Part shown: positions 51,865-63,853 of the stretch, piece by piece
Layout of the letters: the number at the start of each line of letters is the position of its first letter
Numbering within the stretch: the first letter of the stretch is position 1
From: Palsa-506 sp963786975
GTDB lineage: Bacteria; Actinomycetota; Actinomycetes; Streptosporangiales; Streptosporangiaceae
Assembly: GCA_963786975.1 (NCBI GenBank)
Contig: CAWBBE010000010.1
Coordinates: 372,001 to 436,000 of the forward strand
Length of the DNA: 64,000 nucleotides
Direction of reading: 5' to 3'
Made by a program: the position numbers and the translations under genes
The notes under the pieces: generated by a model
What the model saw: only the letters and a program-made list of their open reading frames with translations
Database searches by the model: none
What the model was told of the DNA's origin: nothing

Positions 51865-52126
51865 GTGGAGCAGGTCACGCTGCAGCGGGCTCGCGATGGC
51901 GACGAGCAGGCGTTCCGCGAGCTCACCGACCCGTACCGGCATGAGCTGCAGGTGCACTGCTACCGGATGCTCGGCTCGCTGACCGACGCCGAGGACATGC
52001 TGCAGGAGACGCTGCTCGCAGCGCGGTGACCGGATCCAGGCCATCACCCGGTTCCACGAAGACGCGCTCTATCCCCGGTTCGGGCTTCCCCCGTCCCTGG
52101 CCAAGCCGGAACCGGCCAGAGCCTGA
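51865..52126 (+). pseudogene. ECF sigma factor remnant with internal deletion (SigX5-like)
   Basis: The first 54 codons are a good sigma-70 region 2 start: RARDGDEQAFRELTDPYRHELQVHCYRMLGSLTDAEDMLQETLLAA. A stop follows at once. Shifting one frame, the sequence continues with the C-terminal end of the same family (IQAITRFHEDALYPRFGLPPSL) to a stop at 52124-52126. All of the rest of region 2, region 4 and the SnoaL-like domain are missing. The GTG at 51865 was the start. The gene cannot make a working sigma factor. Confidence 0.75.
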
Positions 52127-52200
52127 TCACGGGCCGCCGCGTCCGGCCGGCCGGACGTCGCGGCCCTGGCGACTCCCCGTTGACAGGGCCGCGAACGAGC

Positions 52201-52227
52201 TTCTATGGTTATACCAACATCATAGAA
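52201..52227. promoter_or_regulatory. Inverted repeat upstream of GntR gene
   Basis: TTCTATG (52201-52207) and CATAGAA (52221-52227) are exact complements with a 13-base spacer containing GGTTATACC-like symmetry. It lies 25 bases before the GntR start, fitting an autoregulatory operator. Confidence 0.6.
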
Positions 52228-52251
52228 TAATGTCATGATGGAAGAAGGCTG

Positions 52252-52641
52252 ATGTTCCGGTTCCGGCTCGACGGCTCCTCCGGCGTCCCGCCCTACTTGC
52301 AACTCGTGCACCAGGTGCGGCAGTCGCTGCTGCTGGGCTACCTGCAGGAGGGTGACCGGCTGCCGACCGTGAAGGACGTCGCCAGCGACCTGGTGATCAA
52401 CCCGAACACGGTGGTCAAGGCGTACCGGCAGCTTGAGCACGAAGGGCTGGCCGGAGGCCGGCCGGGACTGGGCACGTTCATCACAGCCTCCTCGCCCGGG
52501 TTCCTGCCGGAAGCACAGCGGGCCCTGCGCGCATCGCTGGAGGACTGGCTCCGCGCCGCCGAAGACGCCGGGATGACCGAGGAGTCGGTGACGGCGCTAA
52601 TCGCCGTCGTCCGCCACGACATGAAGAAGGAGACGGTCTGA
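52252..52641 (+). CDS. GntR-family regulator, YtrA type
   Basis: A 129-residue protein. The winged helix covers about residues 12-78 (PPYLQLVHQVRQSLLLGYLQEGDRLPTVKDVASDLVINPNTVVKAYRQLEHEGL, RPGLGTFIT) and the short helical C-terminus (about 50 residues) marks the YtrA subfamily, which regulates an ABC exporter in the same operon. Its stop overlaps the ATP-binding protein start (TGATG). Confidence 0.9.
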   Translation: MFRFRLDGSSGVPPYLQLVHQVRQSLLLGYLQEGDRLPTVKDVASDLVINPNTVVKAYRQLEHEGLAGGRPGLGTFITASSPGFLPEAQRALRASLEDWLRAAEDAGMTEESVTALIAVVRHDMKKETV

Positions 52642-53597
52642 TGACAAAGGACACGGCCGGCGTGGCGGCTGTCCGGACCACCGGGCTCGGCCGGCGCTAC
52701 GGCCAGGTGTGGGGACTGCGCGACTGCACCCTCGAGGTGCCCGCCGGCGCCATCGCCGGCCTGGTCGGCCCGAACGGCGCAGGCAAGACCACCCTGCTGC
52801 AGATGATCATCGGGCTGCTCGAGCCCACCGAAGGGCAGGCGTCGGTATTCGGCCAGACCGCCCGCGCGCACACGGCGGAGACGCTGGCGCGGGTCGGCTA
52901 CGTCGCCCAGGGCTATCCGCTGTACCGGGACTTCAGCGTCGCGGACATGTTCCACCTCGGCCGCGCGATGAACCCCGGCTGGGATCAGGCCATGGCGACG
53001 GAGCGGATAAAGGCGCTCGGCATCCCGCCCAGGCGCAAGGTCAAGGCCCTGTCCGGCGGCCAGCAGGCACAGGTCTCGCTGACCATGGCGCTGGCCAAGC
53101 GCGCGCGGCTGCTGGTGCTCGACGAGCCAGTGTCCAGCCTTGACCCAATTGCCCGGCTGGAGTTCATGCGGGACGTGATGGCAGCAGCGGCGGACACCGG
53201 CCTCACCGTCCTTATCGCCTCGCACGTGGTGTCCGAGCTGGAGCGGCTCTGCGACTGGCTGATCGTGCTCACCGGGGGACGGGTGCAGCTGGCCGGGCCG
53301 GTCGACGACCTGATCGATGCGCACCGGCTGCTCACCGTCCCGCGCACGACTGCGGGTGCAGATCTTCCCGGGGTCCTCATCCAACGGGCCGACAGCGACC
53401 GGCACTCCACTGTGCTGGTCCGTGGCGACCCCGCCGCGCTGGAGATTCAGCAGCACCCCGGATGGCAGGCAGATCCGGCGGGATTCGAGCAGCTGGTCCT
53501 GGCCTACCTACAGCGCCCGCCCGCGGCGACGACCGAAAACGATCCCGCCCAGGCGGCAACCCAGCCGGGGCCAGTCAGGAAGGCGGTAACGCCATGA
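52641..53597 (+). CDS. ABC transporter ATP-binding protein
   Basis: A 318-residue ABC ATPase. Walker A GPNGAGKTT, Q-loop in VGYVAQGYPLYRDF, signature LSGGQQAQVS and Walker B LLVLDEPVSSLD are all intact. It energises export with the permease downstream, whose start overlaps its stop (ATGA). As in other YtrA-type operons the substrate may be a cell-wall-active compound. Confidence 0.93.
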   Translation: MTKDTAGVAAVRTTGLGRRYGQVWGLRDCTLEVPAGAIAGLVGPNGAGKTTLLQMIIGLLEPTEGQASVFGQTARAHTAETLARVGYVAQGYPLYRDFSVADMFHLGRAMNPGWDQAMATERIKALGIPPRRKVKALSGGQQAQVSLTMALAKRARLLVLDEPVSSLDPIARLEFMRDVMAAAADTGLTVLIASHVVSELERLCDWLIVLTGGRVQLAGPVDDLIDAHRLLTVPRTTAGADLPGVLIQRADSDRHSTVLVRGDPAALEIQQHPGWQADPAGFEQLVLAYLQRPPAATTENDPAQAATQPGPVRKAVTP

Positions 53598-54493
53598 TCT
53601 GGGTCAGCTGGCGGCAGCACCGCAGCCAGGCCATAGCCTGCCTGGCGCTGCTCGGCGCCCTCGCCGTATTCGCGATCGTGGTCAGCAGCTCGATGCGCAC
53701 CGCGTTCAGCCACGACGGCCTGGCCGCATGCCTCGCTCACGGCGCGGGCACCGGTACCTGCCAGAGCGCGGTCGGCGCCTTCATGAGCAAGTTCAGCAGC
53801 ATGGTCAACATCGCGTTCTGGGCGCTGCTCCTGCTGCTTCCCGGGCTCATCGGCGTCGTGGTCGGCGCGCCGCTGATCGCCGGCGAGCTCGAACACGGCA
53901 CCTGGCGGCTGGCCTGGAGCCAGAGCGTTCCGCGCACCAGGTGGCTGGCGACCAAGCTGGCCGTGGTCACCGGCGGGCTGCTGCTGATGGGGGCGGCAAT
54001 GACCGCGGTGATCACCTGGTACCGCGCGCCCATGGACCGCCTCACCGGCCATTTCATCAACAACGTCTACGACTTCGAGGGCCTGGTCCTCACCGCCTAC
54101 ATCCTGTTCGCGTTCGGGCTCGCCGTCATGGCCGGGCTGCTCCTGCGGCGCAGCATCCCGGCCATGGTGGCCGCGCTGATCGCGTGGCTGGGCGTCCGGC
54201 TGGCAGTCGAGTACCTGCTTCGCCCGCACTTCCAGGCACCGCTGACGCTCCGGCAGAGCTGCGCGCACGGGTGCTCCATCAGCACGGGCGTCAGCTCCGT
54301 GCCACCGCAAACCGGCCACATCGGGGACTGGGTGCTAAGGGCCGCACCGGGAAGCCATTTCGCGACGATTACGAGCTACCAGCCGGCCGGCCGGTTCTGG
54401 CACTTCCAGTTCATCGAGGCCGGCCTGTTCGTGGCGCTCACCGCGGCCGCGCTCGGCGTCACCATCTGGCTGCTGCACCGGCGCCCGGCGTGA
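53594..54493 (+). CDS. ABC-2 type transporter permease
   Basis: A 299-residue membrane protein with about six segments: IACLALLGALAVFAIVVSSSM, INIAFWALLLLLPGLIGVVVGAPLIAGELEHGTWRLAWSQSVPRTRW (typical ABC-2 loop ELEHGTWRLAWSQS), then more segments up to the end IEAGLFVALTAAALGVTIWLLHRRP. The ATG at 53594 overlaps the ATPase stop. It forms the exporter with the ATPase at 52641. Confidence 0.9.
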   Translation: MIWVSWRQHRSQAIACLALLGALAVFAIVVSSSMRTAFSHDGLAACLAHGAGTGTCQSAVGAFMSKFSSMVNIAFWALLLLLPGLIGVVVGAPLIAGELEHGTWRLAWSQSVPRTRWLATKLAVVTGGLLLMGAAMTAVITWYRAPMDRLTGHFINNVYDFEGLVLTAYILFAFGLAVMAGLLLRRSIPAMVAALIAWLGVRLAVEYLLRPHFQAPLTLRQSCAHGCSISTGVSSVPPQTGHIGDWVLRAAPGSHFATITSYQPAGRFWHFQFIEAGLFVALTAAALGVTIWLLHRRPA

Positions 54494-54548
54494 CCGGCGC
54501 TCGCCCGGGCACCCGGCGCCGCCCGGCCAGATCAGCGAGGATCGTCTG

Positions 54549-55319
54549 GTGACGGCGTGGCGTGACGATCTCGGGGACCGGGTCGAGCTGCCCGGCCCGG
54601 TCCGGCGGGTAGTGTCGCTCGTGCCCTCGCTGACCGAGGCGGTGGCGCGCTCGGCGCCGGGCGTGCTGGTCGGGGCCACCGACTGGTGCACCCACCCGGC
54701 CGATTTGGCGGTGACCCGGGTGCGCGGCACCAAGAATCCCGAACGGGCCAAGATCACCGCCCTGACTCCCGATCTTGTCATCGCCAACCGGGAGGAGAAC
54801 CGGAAGCTGGACGTCATCCGGCTGCGCGAGGCGGGCCTGGCGGTATGGGTGACTGTGATCGAGTCGGTACCCGACGGGCTGGCGTCGCTGCGGCGGCTGC
54901 TCACCGGGCCGCTGGGCCTGCCGGTGCCGGACTGGCTGGCGGCCGCGGAGCGGGCCTGGGCCGGGTCGGCGGCCGAGCCGCAGGCCGGGCGCCGGGTCGC
55001 GGTCCCGGTCTGGCGTGACCCGTGGATGGTCGTCGGCGCGCGCACGTTCACCGGCGATATGCTGGCGCGGCTCGGCCTGGACAACGTGTTCGGCGCGGGC
55101 CCGGGACGCTACCCCCGGGTCGAGGTGGCCGAGATCCGCGCGGCCGCACCTGACCTGGTGCTACTGCCCGACGAGCCCTACCCGTTCAGCGCCGGCGACG
55201 GGCCGGAGGAATTCTCCGGCCGCCGCGTCGTGCTCGTCTCGGGCCGGCTGCTGACCTGGTACGGGCCCTCGCTCGCCACTGCCCGGGCCGAACTGCTCAG
55301 CGCCATTGGCGGGCCGTGA
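54549..55319 (+). CDS. Helical-backbone metal receptor (BtuF-like), no signal peptide
   Basis: A 256-residue protein of the cobalamin/iron-siderophore binding fold: RRVVSLVPSLTEAVARSAPG, GATDWCTHPADL, GTKNPERAKITALTPDLVIANREENRK and IRAAAPDLVLLPDEPYPF. Other members sit outside the cytoplasm, but no signal peptide or lipobox is seen from the GTG at 54549 (GAGGA upstream) or in any upstream frame. It may bind a corrinoid or metal inside the cell; the B12-dependent mutase operon lies close by. Confidence 0.8.
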   Translation: MTAWRDDLGDRVELPGPVRRVVSLVPSLTEAVARSAPGVLVGATDWCTHPADLAVTRVRGTKNPERAKITALTPDLVIANREENRKLDVIRLREAGLAVWVTVIESVPDGLASLRRLLTGPLGLPVPDWLAAAERAWAGSAAEPQAGRRVAVPVWRDPWMVVGARTFTGDMLARLGLDNVFGAGPGRYPRVEVAEIRAAAPDLVLLPDEPYPFSAGDGPEEFSGRRVVLVSGRLLTWYGPSLATARAELLSAIGGP

Positions 55320-55773
55320 GCACGCGGCCGCCCCAGGTTCCGGCGAGCCGGCCGACCGGCCGGTAGACCGCAGTTCCGCAGCGGGATACAGTGAGCTGGC
55401 ACCGGACGTCAAGCCCCGGGGAAACCAGGCGCCTGTCATGCGCAGGTATCTTATCGTCGCGAACCAGGCCCGGCAGCGTGCGGATCTGCGGGACGAGTTC
55501 CGCCCGCTGATCGAGGCGGGAACAAGTTCGTTCTGCCTGCCCGTCCCGAGCACAAGGGCGGCGGGCTATCCGGACGGGCCGGCCGCCGCGGCCAGTGTCC
55601 TGCTGCCCAGCCAGTCATTACCATCACCAAGCGCTGGCTTTGAGCACCTCAGTTCCCCGCCTCGTTCCGCGCGATTCTGCCGCCTGGATCGCTCGCGCGA
55701 GCGCAGCCCGCTTGGTTCGCTCGCGCGGGCGTAGCTTCAAGAAGCCTGGACAGGCAGCCAAGGGAGAGTAGTC
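55320..55773. other. Gap with gene remnant and palindromic repeats
   Basis: It holds the short open frame at 55438-55734 described next. A perfect palindrome GCTCGCGCGAGC lies at 55691-55702, with a similar GCTCGCGCGGGC about 28 bases on. The ribosome site GGGAG before 55774 belongs to the synthetase. Confidence 0.5.
55438..55734 (+). pseudogene. Possible remnant of a small conserved protein
   Basis: The frame starts MRRYLIVANQARQRADLRDE and resembles the N-terminus of short actinobacterial proteins that begin YLIVANQT. After FCLPVPSTRAAG the sequence becomes low-complexity (Ser/Pro, then Arg/Ser), so the C-terminal part is lost or never existed. It may also be a real short protein of 98 residues. 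Confidence 0.35.
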
Positions 55774-57661
<1,888 letters not shown>

Positions 57662-57750
57662 ACGCGAGCACAGCCTCCGGGATCTCCGGTTGAGCTCAGC
57701 AGCAGGGCACTGGCCGAGCGCCGATGACCCGCCCGGCCAGGGCGTCCGGC

Positions 57751-58179
57751 TCAGCCGGGGCGGGCGGGCGCCTGCCCGTCGCGCTCGGACCGGAGTCCTT
57801 CCAGGAACCGGACGACGTTTTCCACGGGCGTGCCCGGGGTGAACACCTCGGCCACTCCGAGTTGCTTGAGCTTGGCGATGTCGCCGCGCGGGACCGTGCC
57901 GCCGACGGTGACGGGGACGTCGCCCGCGCCCTCGTCGCGGAGCAGGTCGAGAATCCGCGGCACCAGCGTCATGTGGGCGCCGGAGAGGATCGAGATCCCG
58001 ACCGCGTCGGCGTCCTCCTGGACGACGGTCGCGACGATCTGCTCGGGGGTCTGGTGAAGGCCCGTGTAGATCACCTCCATGCCCGCGTCGCGCAGGGCGC
58101 GGGCGATGATCTTCGCGCCGCGGTCGTGGCCGTCGAGGCCGGGCTTGGCGACGACGACCCGCAGCCGTTTGCTCTCCAT
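57751..58179 (-). CDS. B12-binding small subunit of acyl-CoA mutase
   Basis: A 142-residue cobalamin-binding domain. The DxHxxG motif is DGHDRG (Asp16, His18, Gly21), where His18 takes the lower axial position of the cobalt; SILSGAHMTLVPRIL and VTVGGTVPRGDIAKLKQLGVAEVFTPGTP complete the fold. It partners the large subunit ten bases upstream on the minus strand. It is the last gene of the mutase operon. Confidence 0.93.
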   Translation of the reverse strand: MESKRLRVVVAKPGLDGHDRGAKIIARALRDAGMEVIYTGLHQTPEQIVATVVQEDADAVGISILSGAHMTLVPRILDLLRDEGAGDVPVTVGGTVPRGDIAKLKQLGVAEVFTPGTPVENVVRFLEGLRSERDGQAPARPG

Positions 58180-58189
58180 CGTTGTTCTC

Positions 58190-59854
<1,665 letters not shown>

Positions 59855-59859
59855 AGGGA

Positions 59860-60876
59860 TCAGCCTCCCCTGGTTTGTGGGTGGAAGTCGTAGTTGAGGT
59901 CCGGTCGCGGGGCCTTGGCCGGAAAGGTGTCGAAGCCCTGGAGGATCGCCCGCGCGGCGCTCGCAGGATCGACGCGGCGAGCCACTACCGCGTCCAGCAG
60001 TTCCTGCGCAGCCGGGTCGTCTCGGACGGCCGCGGCGATGGCGACCCGCACTCGCGCGCCTACGATGGCGAGCACCTCATTTATCAGGTTCCGGCCGCGC
60101 CGCTCGGCCAGCAACCCCTCCTGTGCGATCGATGACCGATGCTGCTGCAAGGCTTCGAGCAGCTTCTCGACACCCTCGCCCCGGATTGCTTCGGTCTTGA
60201 CGATCTGCACGGGCCGCTCCTCATGCGGCGCTAGCGACAGGACGCTGCGGACCTGGCGAACCATCGTGTCGGCTAGCGGGTGGTCGGCCTTGTTGACCAC
60301 GATGACATCGGGAATCTCCATTACGCCCGCCTTCAATGCCTGCACCGAGTCGCCGGCGCCCGGGATGAGAACGAGTACCACCGTGTCGGCGTGGCCCACC
60401 ACGTCGACTTCGGCCTGGCCGACGCCGACCGTTTCGAGCAGCACGTCGTCGAATCCCGCCGCATCCATCAGCAGCGTCGCCTGCGTGGCCGCCTCGGCCA
60501 GGCCGCCGAACGCCCCGCGCGTCGCCATCGACCGGATGAACACGCCGCGATCGAGGAAATGCTCGGACAGCCGAATCCGGTCACCCAGCACCGCGCCACC
60601 CCGGAACGGCGACGATGGGTCGATCGACAGCACCGCCACCCGGCGGCGCCGAGCCCTCAGCCGGGTGACCAGCGCTGAAATCAGCGTCGACTTGCCCGCT
60701 CCCGGCGACCCGGTGAAACCCACCACCGCCGCCCGGCCAGTGTGCGGATAGAGTTCGCGCACGAGACTCCAGCCCGCCGGATCATTGTCCTCGACCAGCG
60801 AGATGCCGCGCGCCAGCGCCTGGGTCTCGCCCGCCAGCACGCGAGCTGCCAATGACGAATTGTGGCTCGTGCTCAC
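59860..60876 (-). CDS. meaB: Mutase-associated GTPase MeaB (ArgK)
   Basis: A 338-residue P-loop GTPase that protects and reloads B12-dependent mutases. Walker A is GFTGSPGAGKSTL, then VLSIDPSSPFRGGAVLGDRIRL, ETVGVGQAEVDV and the NKAD guanine-binding motif. It ends within five bases of the mutase large-subunit start, so the two are one operon and likely one complex. Confidence 0.95.
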   Translation of the reverse strand: MSTSHNSSLAARVLAGETQALARGISLVEDNDPAGWSLVRELYPHTGRAAVVGFTGSPGAGKSTLISALVTRLRARRRRVAVLSIDPSSPFRGGAVLGDRIRLSEHFLDRGVFIRSMATRGAFGGLAEAATQATLLMDAAGFDDVLLETVGVGQAEVDVVGHADTVVLVLIPGAGDSVQALKAGVMEIPDVIVVNKADHPLADTMVRQVRSVLSLAPHEERPVQIVKTEAIRGEGVEKLLEALQQHRSSIAQEGLLAERRGRNLINEVLAIVGARVRVAIAAAVRDDPAAQELLDAVVARRVDPASAARAILQGFDTFPAKAPRPDLNYDFHPQTRGG

Positions 60877-60913
60877 AGCGTGTCCTCTCCCTGGTCGGGT
60901 GCGCTCAGGACGG

Positions 60914-61228
60914 CTAGCGCTCCGCGGACGCGCTCGCTGCCGTGCGGCCGACGCCGACCTCTCCGCTCATCGCACAGGTGAGGTTGAGCTGGAACGGCTG
61001 GAGACGTTCGCGAACGAAGTCGGCCGCAGCCTCGTTTGAGCGGACCGCATCCTGCTCCTCGCCGAACAGCGTGACAGCGACGATCTCGTCGTCACCACTG
61101 GCGATGACGTGATAGCTGACGAACCCGGCCATACCGCTCATGACCTCAGCCAGTTCGTTGTCGATGATCTGCATCAGATCCCTAGCCGAGCCTGCACCCA
61201 TTTCGTATTGACGTATGGCGGCGTACAC
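60914..61228 (-). CDS. Small ABM-superfamily protein, first gene of the mutase operon
   Basis: A 104-residue protein: VYAAIRQYEMGAGSARDLMQIIDNELAEVMSGMAGFVSYHVI, then EIVAVTLFGEEQDAVRSNEAAADFVRERL, and a short tail. It matches the dimeric alpha/beta-barrel (antibiotic biosynthesis monooxygenase-like) fold. GTG 61228 has GGGAGGAG five bases upstream; the ATG at 61258 has none. The role next to the mutase is not known. Confidence 0.75.
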   Translation of the reverse strand: MYAAIRQYEMGAGSARDLMQIIDNELAEVMSGMAGFVSYHVIASGDDEIVAVTLFGEEQDAVRSNEAAADFVRERLQPFQLNLTCAMSGEVGVGRTAASASAER

Positions 61229-61656
61229 GAAATCTCCTCCCTCAGAGCTCGAAGACATAGCGGCCCGGCGTCGTGTCGATCGTCGGATAGCCCGTGCGAA
61301 GCTTCATCGGAGCCACCCTCGCCTTGCCTGGCCGGCCGACCAGTCACTCCGGGTAACGGGGCCGCTGCGAGCCTCGCCGCGGTCATTCGGATATGCTGGG
61401 ATCACTCAGCATATCGGAGCAGGCGTCCGTCTAGACGCCCCCTTATCCGGCTGATCCCTGAATGTGAACTGACCGCGATACGCCGGTGGTTAGTGAGTTG
61501 TTTACTGATTGCTGATGCGCCTGGCATGCATGTGGGCCATGGCAAGTGACAACGGCCCAGCTGGCAGCCGGTCACGATGGCGCCCCGGTCGCGCAGCGCC
61601 GCGAACGGCGGGCCCGGAGCGCAGCCGGCGTCCAGGATCTGGACAGCCGAGCGAGC
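61229..61656. other. Gap upstream of the mutase operon, no gene seen
   Basis: It contains an inverted repeat at 61390-61415. Open frames across the gap are shadows. It must carry the promoter of the minus-strand operon starting at 61228. Confidence 0.5.
61390..61415. promoter_or_regulatory. Inverted repeat upstream of the mutase operon
   Basis: GATATGCTG (61390-61398) and CAGCATATC (61407-61415) are exact complements with an eight-base spacer, in a locally A/T-rich context about 160 bases before the operon start. It fits a dimer-binding operator or a terminator for the SRPBCC transcript, which ends at 61657. Confidence 0.6.
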
Positions 61657-62179
61657 CTACGGCCGACTGGGCCGGTTTCCTTGCCGGGCGCACAGCGCGT
61701 CAAGCCGCTCCAGTGTCTCGGCCATGGCCTCGGCCCAGATCTCGCCGTTCGCTATCTCCGCGCGCTCGTCTGCGGGCGCGCGCGAACAGTCGTAGATTTC
61801 GCTCACGATCGTCGCATCCGGGCCATCGGGAGTGAGCTGGTAACTCCACCGCTGGCCCCACCGGGGCGGCTCCGAACTGTCCGCGGCGGTGTTGGGATGC
61901 CCGCGCCCGGCTTCGGGCTCCCAGCCGATCCGCCGGTCTTGCTCGTACTCGACCACGTGGTTGTTCATCTCGTAGTCGCCGATATGGGGGAAGTACATCT
62001 TCATCACGAACACGTCGCCCACGCCCGAGATCGCGGCGGTCGAACCCGCTCCCCGCAAACTCGCCGAGCCATCGAACTCCGGGTGCCGCACAGGATTGGC
62101 AAGAACCTGGAAGATGTCGTGCGCTGGAGCACAGAATCCGCCGCGATACGGCAACAGGCTGGTACTCATCGTCAGTCAT
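61657..62179 (-). CDS. SRPBCC-family protein (polyketide cyclase-like), one frameshift
   Basis: The joined frame starts MTDDEYQPVAVSRRI at 62179 and, after one extra C near 62135, continues APAHDIFQVLANPVRHPEFDGS, ISGVGDVFVMKMYFPHIGDYEMNNHVVEYEQDRRIGWEP, WSYQLTPDGPDATIVSEIYD. This is the START-like SRPBCC fold that binds a hydrophobic ligand. An ATG at 62169 in the second frame is an alternative start for a shorter protein without frameshift. Confidence 0.8.
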
Positions 62180-62349
62180 GAGACCCACTTCCCTTTCCCG
62201 GGGCAGCCGCCGGCTGGCCTCCGCACCGATGCCTGACGACCGGTAAGACGCAACATCGGTCAGCAATTCATCGCCGCCGGCCTGCCCGCCAGCCGAGCCC
62301 ATGCCGGGCCCGGCCGGGCGGCGCAAACGGCCCGGCGATGCCGGTGTGC

Positions 62350-63531
62350 TCAGCCGGAGGAGAGCTGGCTGAGTCTGTCGTTCAGGGATCGGCGTTCGGC
62401 GTCGGTCCGGGCGAGTTCGAGTGCGCGTCGGTATGCGTGCCGCGCCTCGTCGTCCCGCCCGGCGCGATGAAGCAACTCGGCGCGGGCTGAGTGGAAGTAC
62501 CGGTAGTGGCCGAGTTCGAGGCCGTCGAGTATCGCCAGGCCAGCCCCGGGGCCGTCGAGTTCGGCCACAGCGATGGCCCGGTTGAGTTCGACGACCGGGG
62601 AACCAGTCTGAATGGAGAGAGCGTGGTAGAGCGTCGCGATCTGTCGCCAGTCGCGTGGCTGTTGCAGGTGCAGATCGGCGATGGCGGCCTGCACGGCATA
62701 GGCGCCGGTCCCGCCGCGCATGATCGCCTGCTGGAGCAGCTCGCGGCCTTCGCTGATCTGCTGGTCGTCCCACAGCGCGCGGTCCTGGTCGTCGAGCAGG
62801 ACGATCTCACCGTCGCGGATCCGGGCGTCTCGCCGGGCGTCGTGCAGCAGCATGAGGGCGAGCAGCGCGAGGACTTCGCCCTCGTCGGGCATGAGTTCGG
62901 AGAGGGCGCGGCCGAGTTGGATCGCTTCGGTGGCGAGGTCGACGCGGCCGTCTCCCCAGCCGGCGTTGAACACGAGGTAGACCACCGCGAGAACCGCCGC
63001 TAGCCGGTCCGGGAGCTGATGGTCAGGTGGTACGGCGAACGGGATCCGTGCGTCGCGGATCTTGTGTTTCGCCCGTGTCAGCCGTTTGCTCATCGTCTCG
63101 GCCGGGACGAGGAACGCGAGCGCGATCTCCTCGGTCGACAGGCCGCCGAGGGTGCGGAGGGTCAGCGCCACCTGTGCCTCGAGCGCGAGTGCGGGGTGGC
63201 AGCAGGTGAAGATCAGTTCCAGCCGCTCGTCCGGAAAGGTTGCTGACTCCTGCACGGCTGCCTCCGATTCCACGGTGAACTCGCGCGCGAGCAGCTTCGT
63301 CTTCTCGGCTAGCACGCGTTGCCGGCGAATGTGGTCGATCGCCCGGTTCCGTGCGGTCCAGATCAGCCAGCCGACGGGATTGTCCGGCTCCCCGTCGCGT
63401 GGCCAGCGTTCGGCCGCGATCGCGAACGCCTCTTGAGCGGCATCCTCGGCAAGCTCGATGTCGCCGAGGATCCCCACGAGCGTGGCCAGCACCCGGGCCC
63501 AGTGCTCGCGGAAGACCCGGTCAAGCGCCAT
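62350..63531 (-). CDS. ECF sigma factor with large C-terminal TPR-like domain (SigJ/DUF6596 type)
   Basis: A 393-residue ECF sigma factor: region 2 (FREHWARVLATLVGILGDIELAEDAAQEAFAIAAERWPRDGEPDNPVGWLIWTARNRAIDHIRRQR), region 4 (LRTLGGLSTEEIALAFLVPAETMSKRLTRAKHKIR) and a C-terminal alpha-helical part of about 200 residues (DUF6596) with TPR-like repeats. The start overlaps the YCII gene upstream by eleven bases. This sigma/YCII pair is one of the usual one-operon ECF types. No anti-sigma gene is seen. Confidence 0.92.
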   Translation of the reverse strand: MALDRVFREHWARVLATLVGILGDIELAEDAAQEAFAIAAERWPRDGEPDNPVGWLIWTARNRAIDHIRRQRVLAEKTKLLAREFTVESEAAVQESATFPDERLELIFTCCHPALALEAQVALTLRTLGGLSTEEIALAFLVPAETMSKRLTRAKHKIRDARIPFAVPPDHQLPDRLAAVLAVVYLVFNAGWGDGRVDLATEAIQLGRALSELMPDEGEVLALLALMLLHDARRDARIRDGEIVLLDDQDRALWDDQQISEGRELLQQAIMRGGTGAYAVQAAIADLHLQQPRDWRQIATLYHALSIQTGSPVVELNRAIAVAELDGPGAGLAILDGLELGHYRYFHSARAELLHRAGRDDEARHAYRRALELARTDAERRSLNDRLSQLSSG

Positions 63532-63853
63532 GGAACAACGCTTCGAGGATGGGCCGCACCTCGATCGCACCGCTGGTCCGGGTGTCCTGCAGTTCCTGCG
63601 CGATGGCGAGCGCAGCGTCGAGGTTGCCGGCCTCCACCACAATGACGCCGACCAGGAATTCCTTGGTCTCGATGAACGGCCCGTCGGTGAGCAGCGTCCG
63701 CCCGTCGCCGCTTCGCACGGTCGTCGCCGACCCGTCCGCGTGCAGACGAGCCCAGCCGGTCACATAGGGCCTGGCGAGCACGTCGGCAATCGCGCCCTCC
63801 ACCGGGCCGGCCTGGGTCCGCTGGCTGCCGTAGGCAAGCAAGGCGTACTGCAT
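63521..63853 (-). CDS. YCII-related (DGPF domain) protein
   Basis: A 110-residue protein with the DGPF motif: MQYALLAYGSQRTQAG, GRTLLTDGPFIETKEFLVGVIVVEAGNLDAALAIA, then ALELQ-like end GAIEVRPILEALF. ATG 63853 has GGAGGGG next to it. It overlaps the ECF sigma gene by eleven bases and is the first gene of that operon; it may sense or bind a small ligand. Confidence 0.9.
   Translation of the reverse strand: MQYALLAYGSQRTQAGPVEGAIADVLARPYVTGWARLHADGSATTVRSGDGRTLLTDGPFIETKEFLVGVIVVEAGNLDAALAIAQELQDTRTSGAIEVRPILEALFHGA

Noticed and set aside
55320..55773. Cobalamin riboswitch near the B12-related genes
   Set aside because: No B12-box-like sequence could be recognised here or in 61229-61656.
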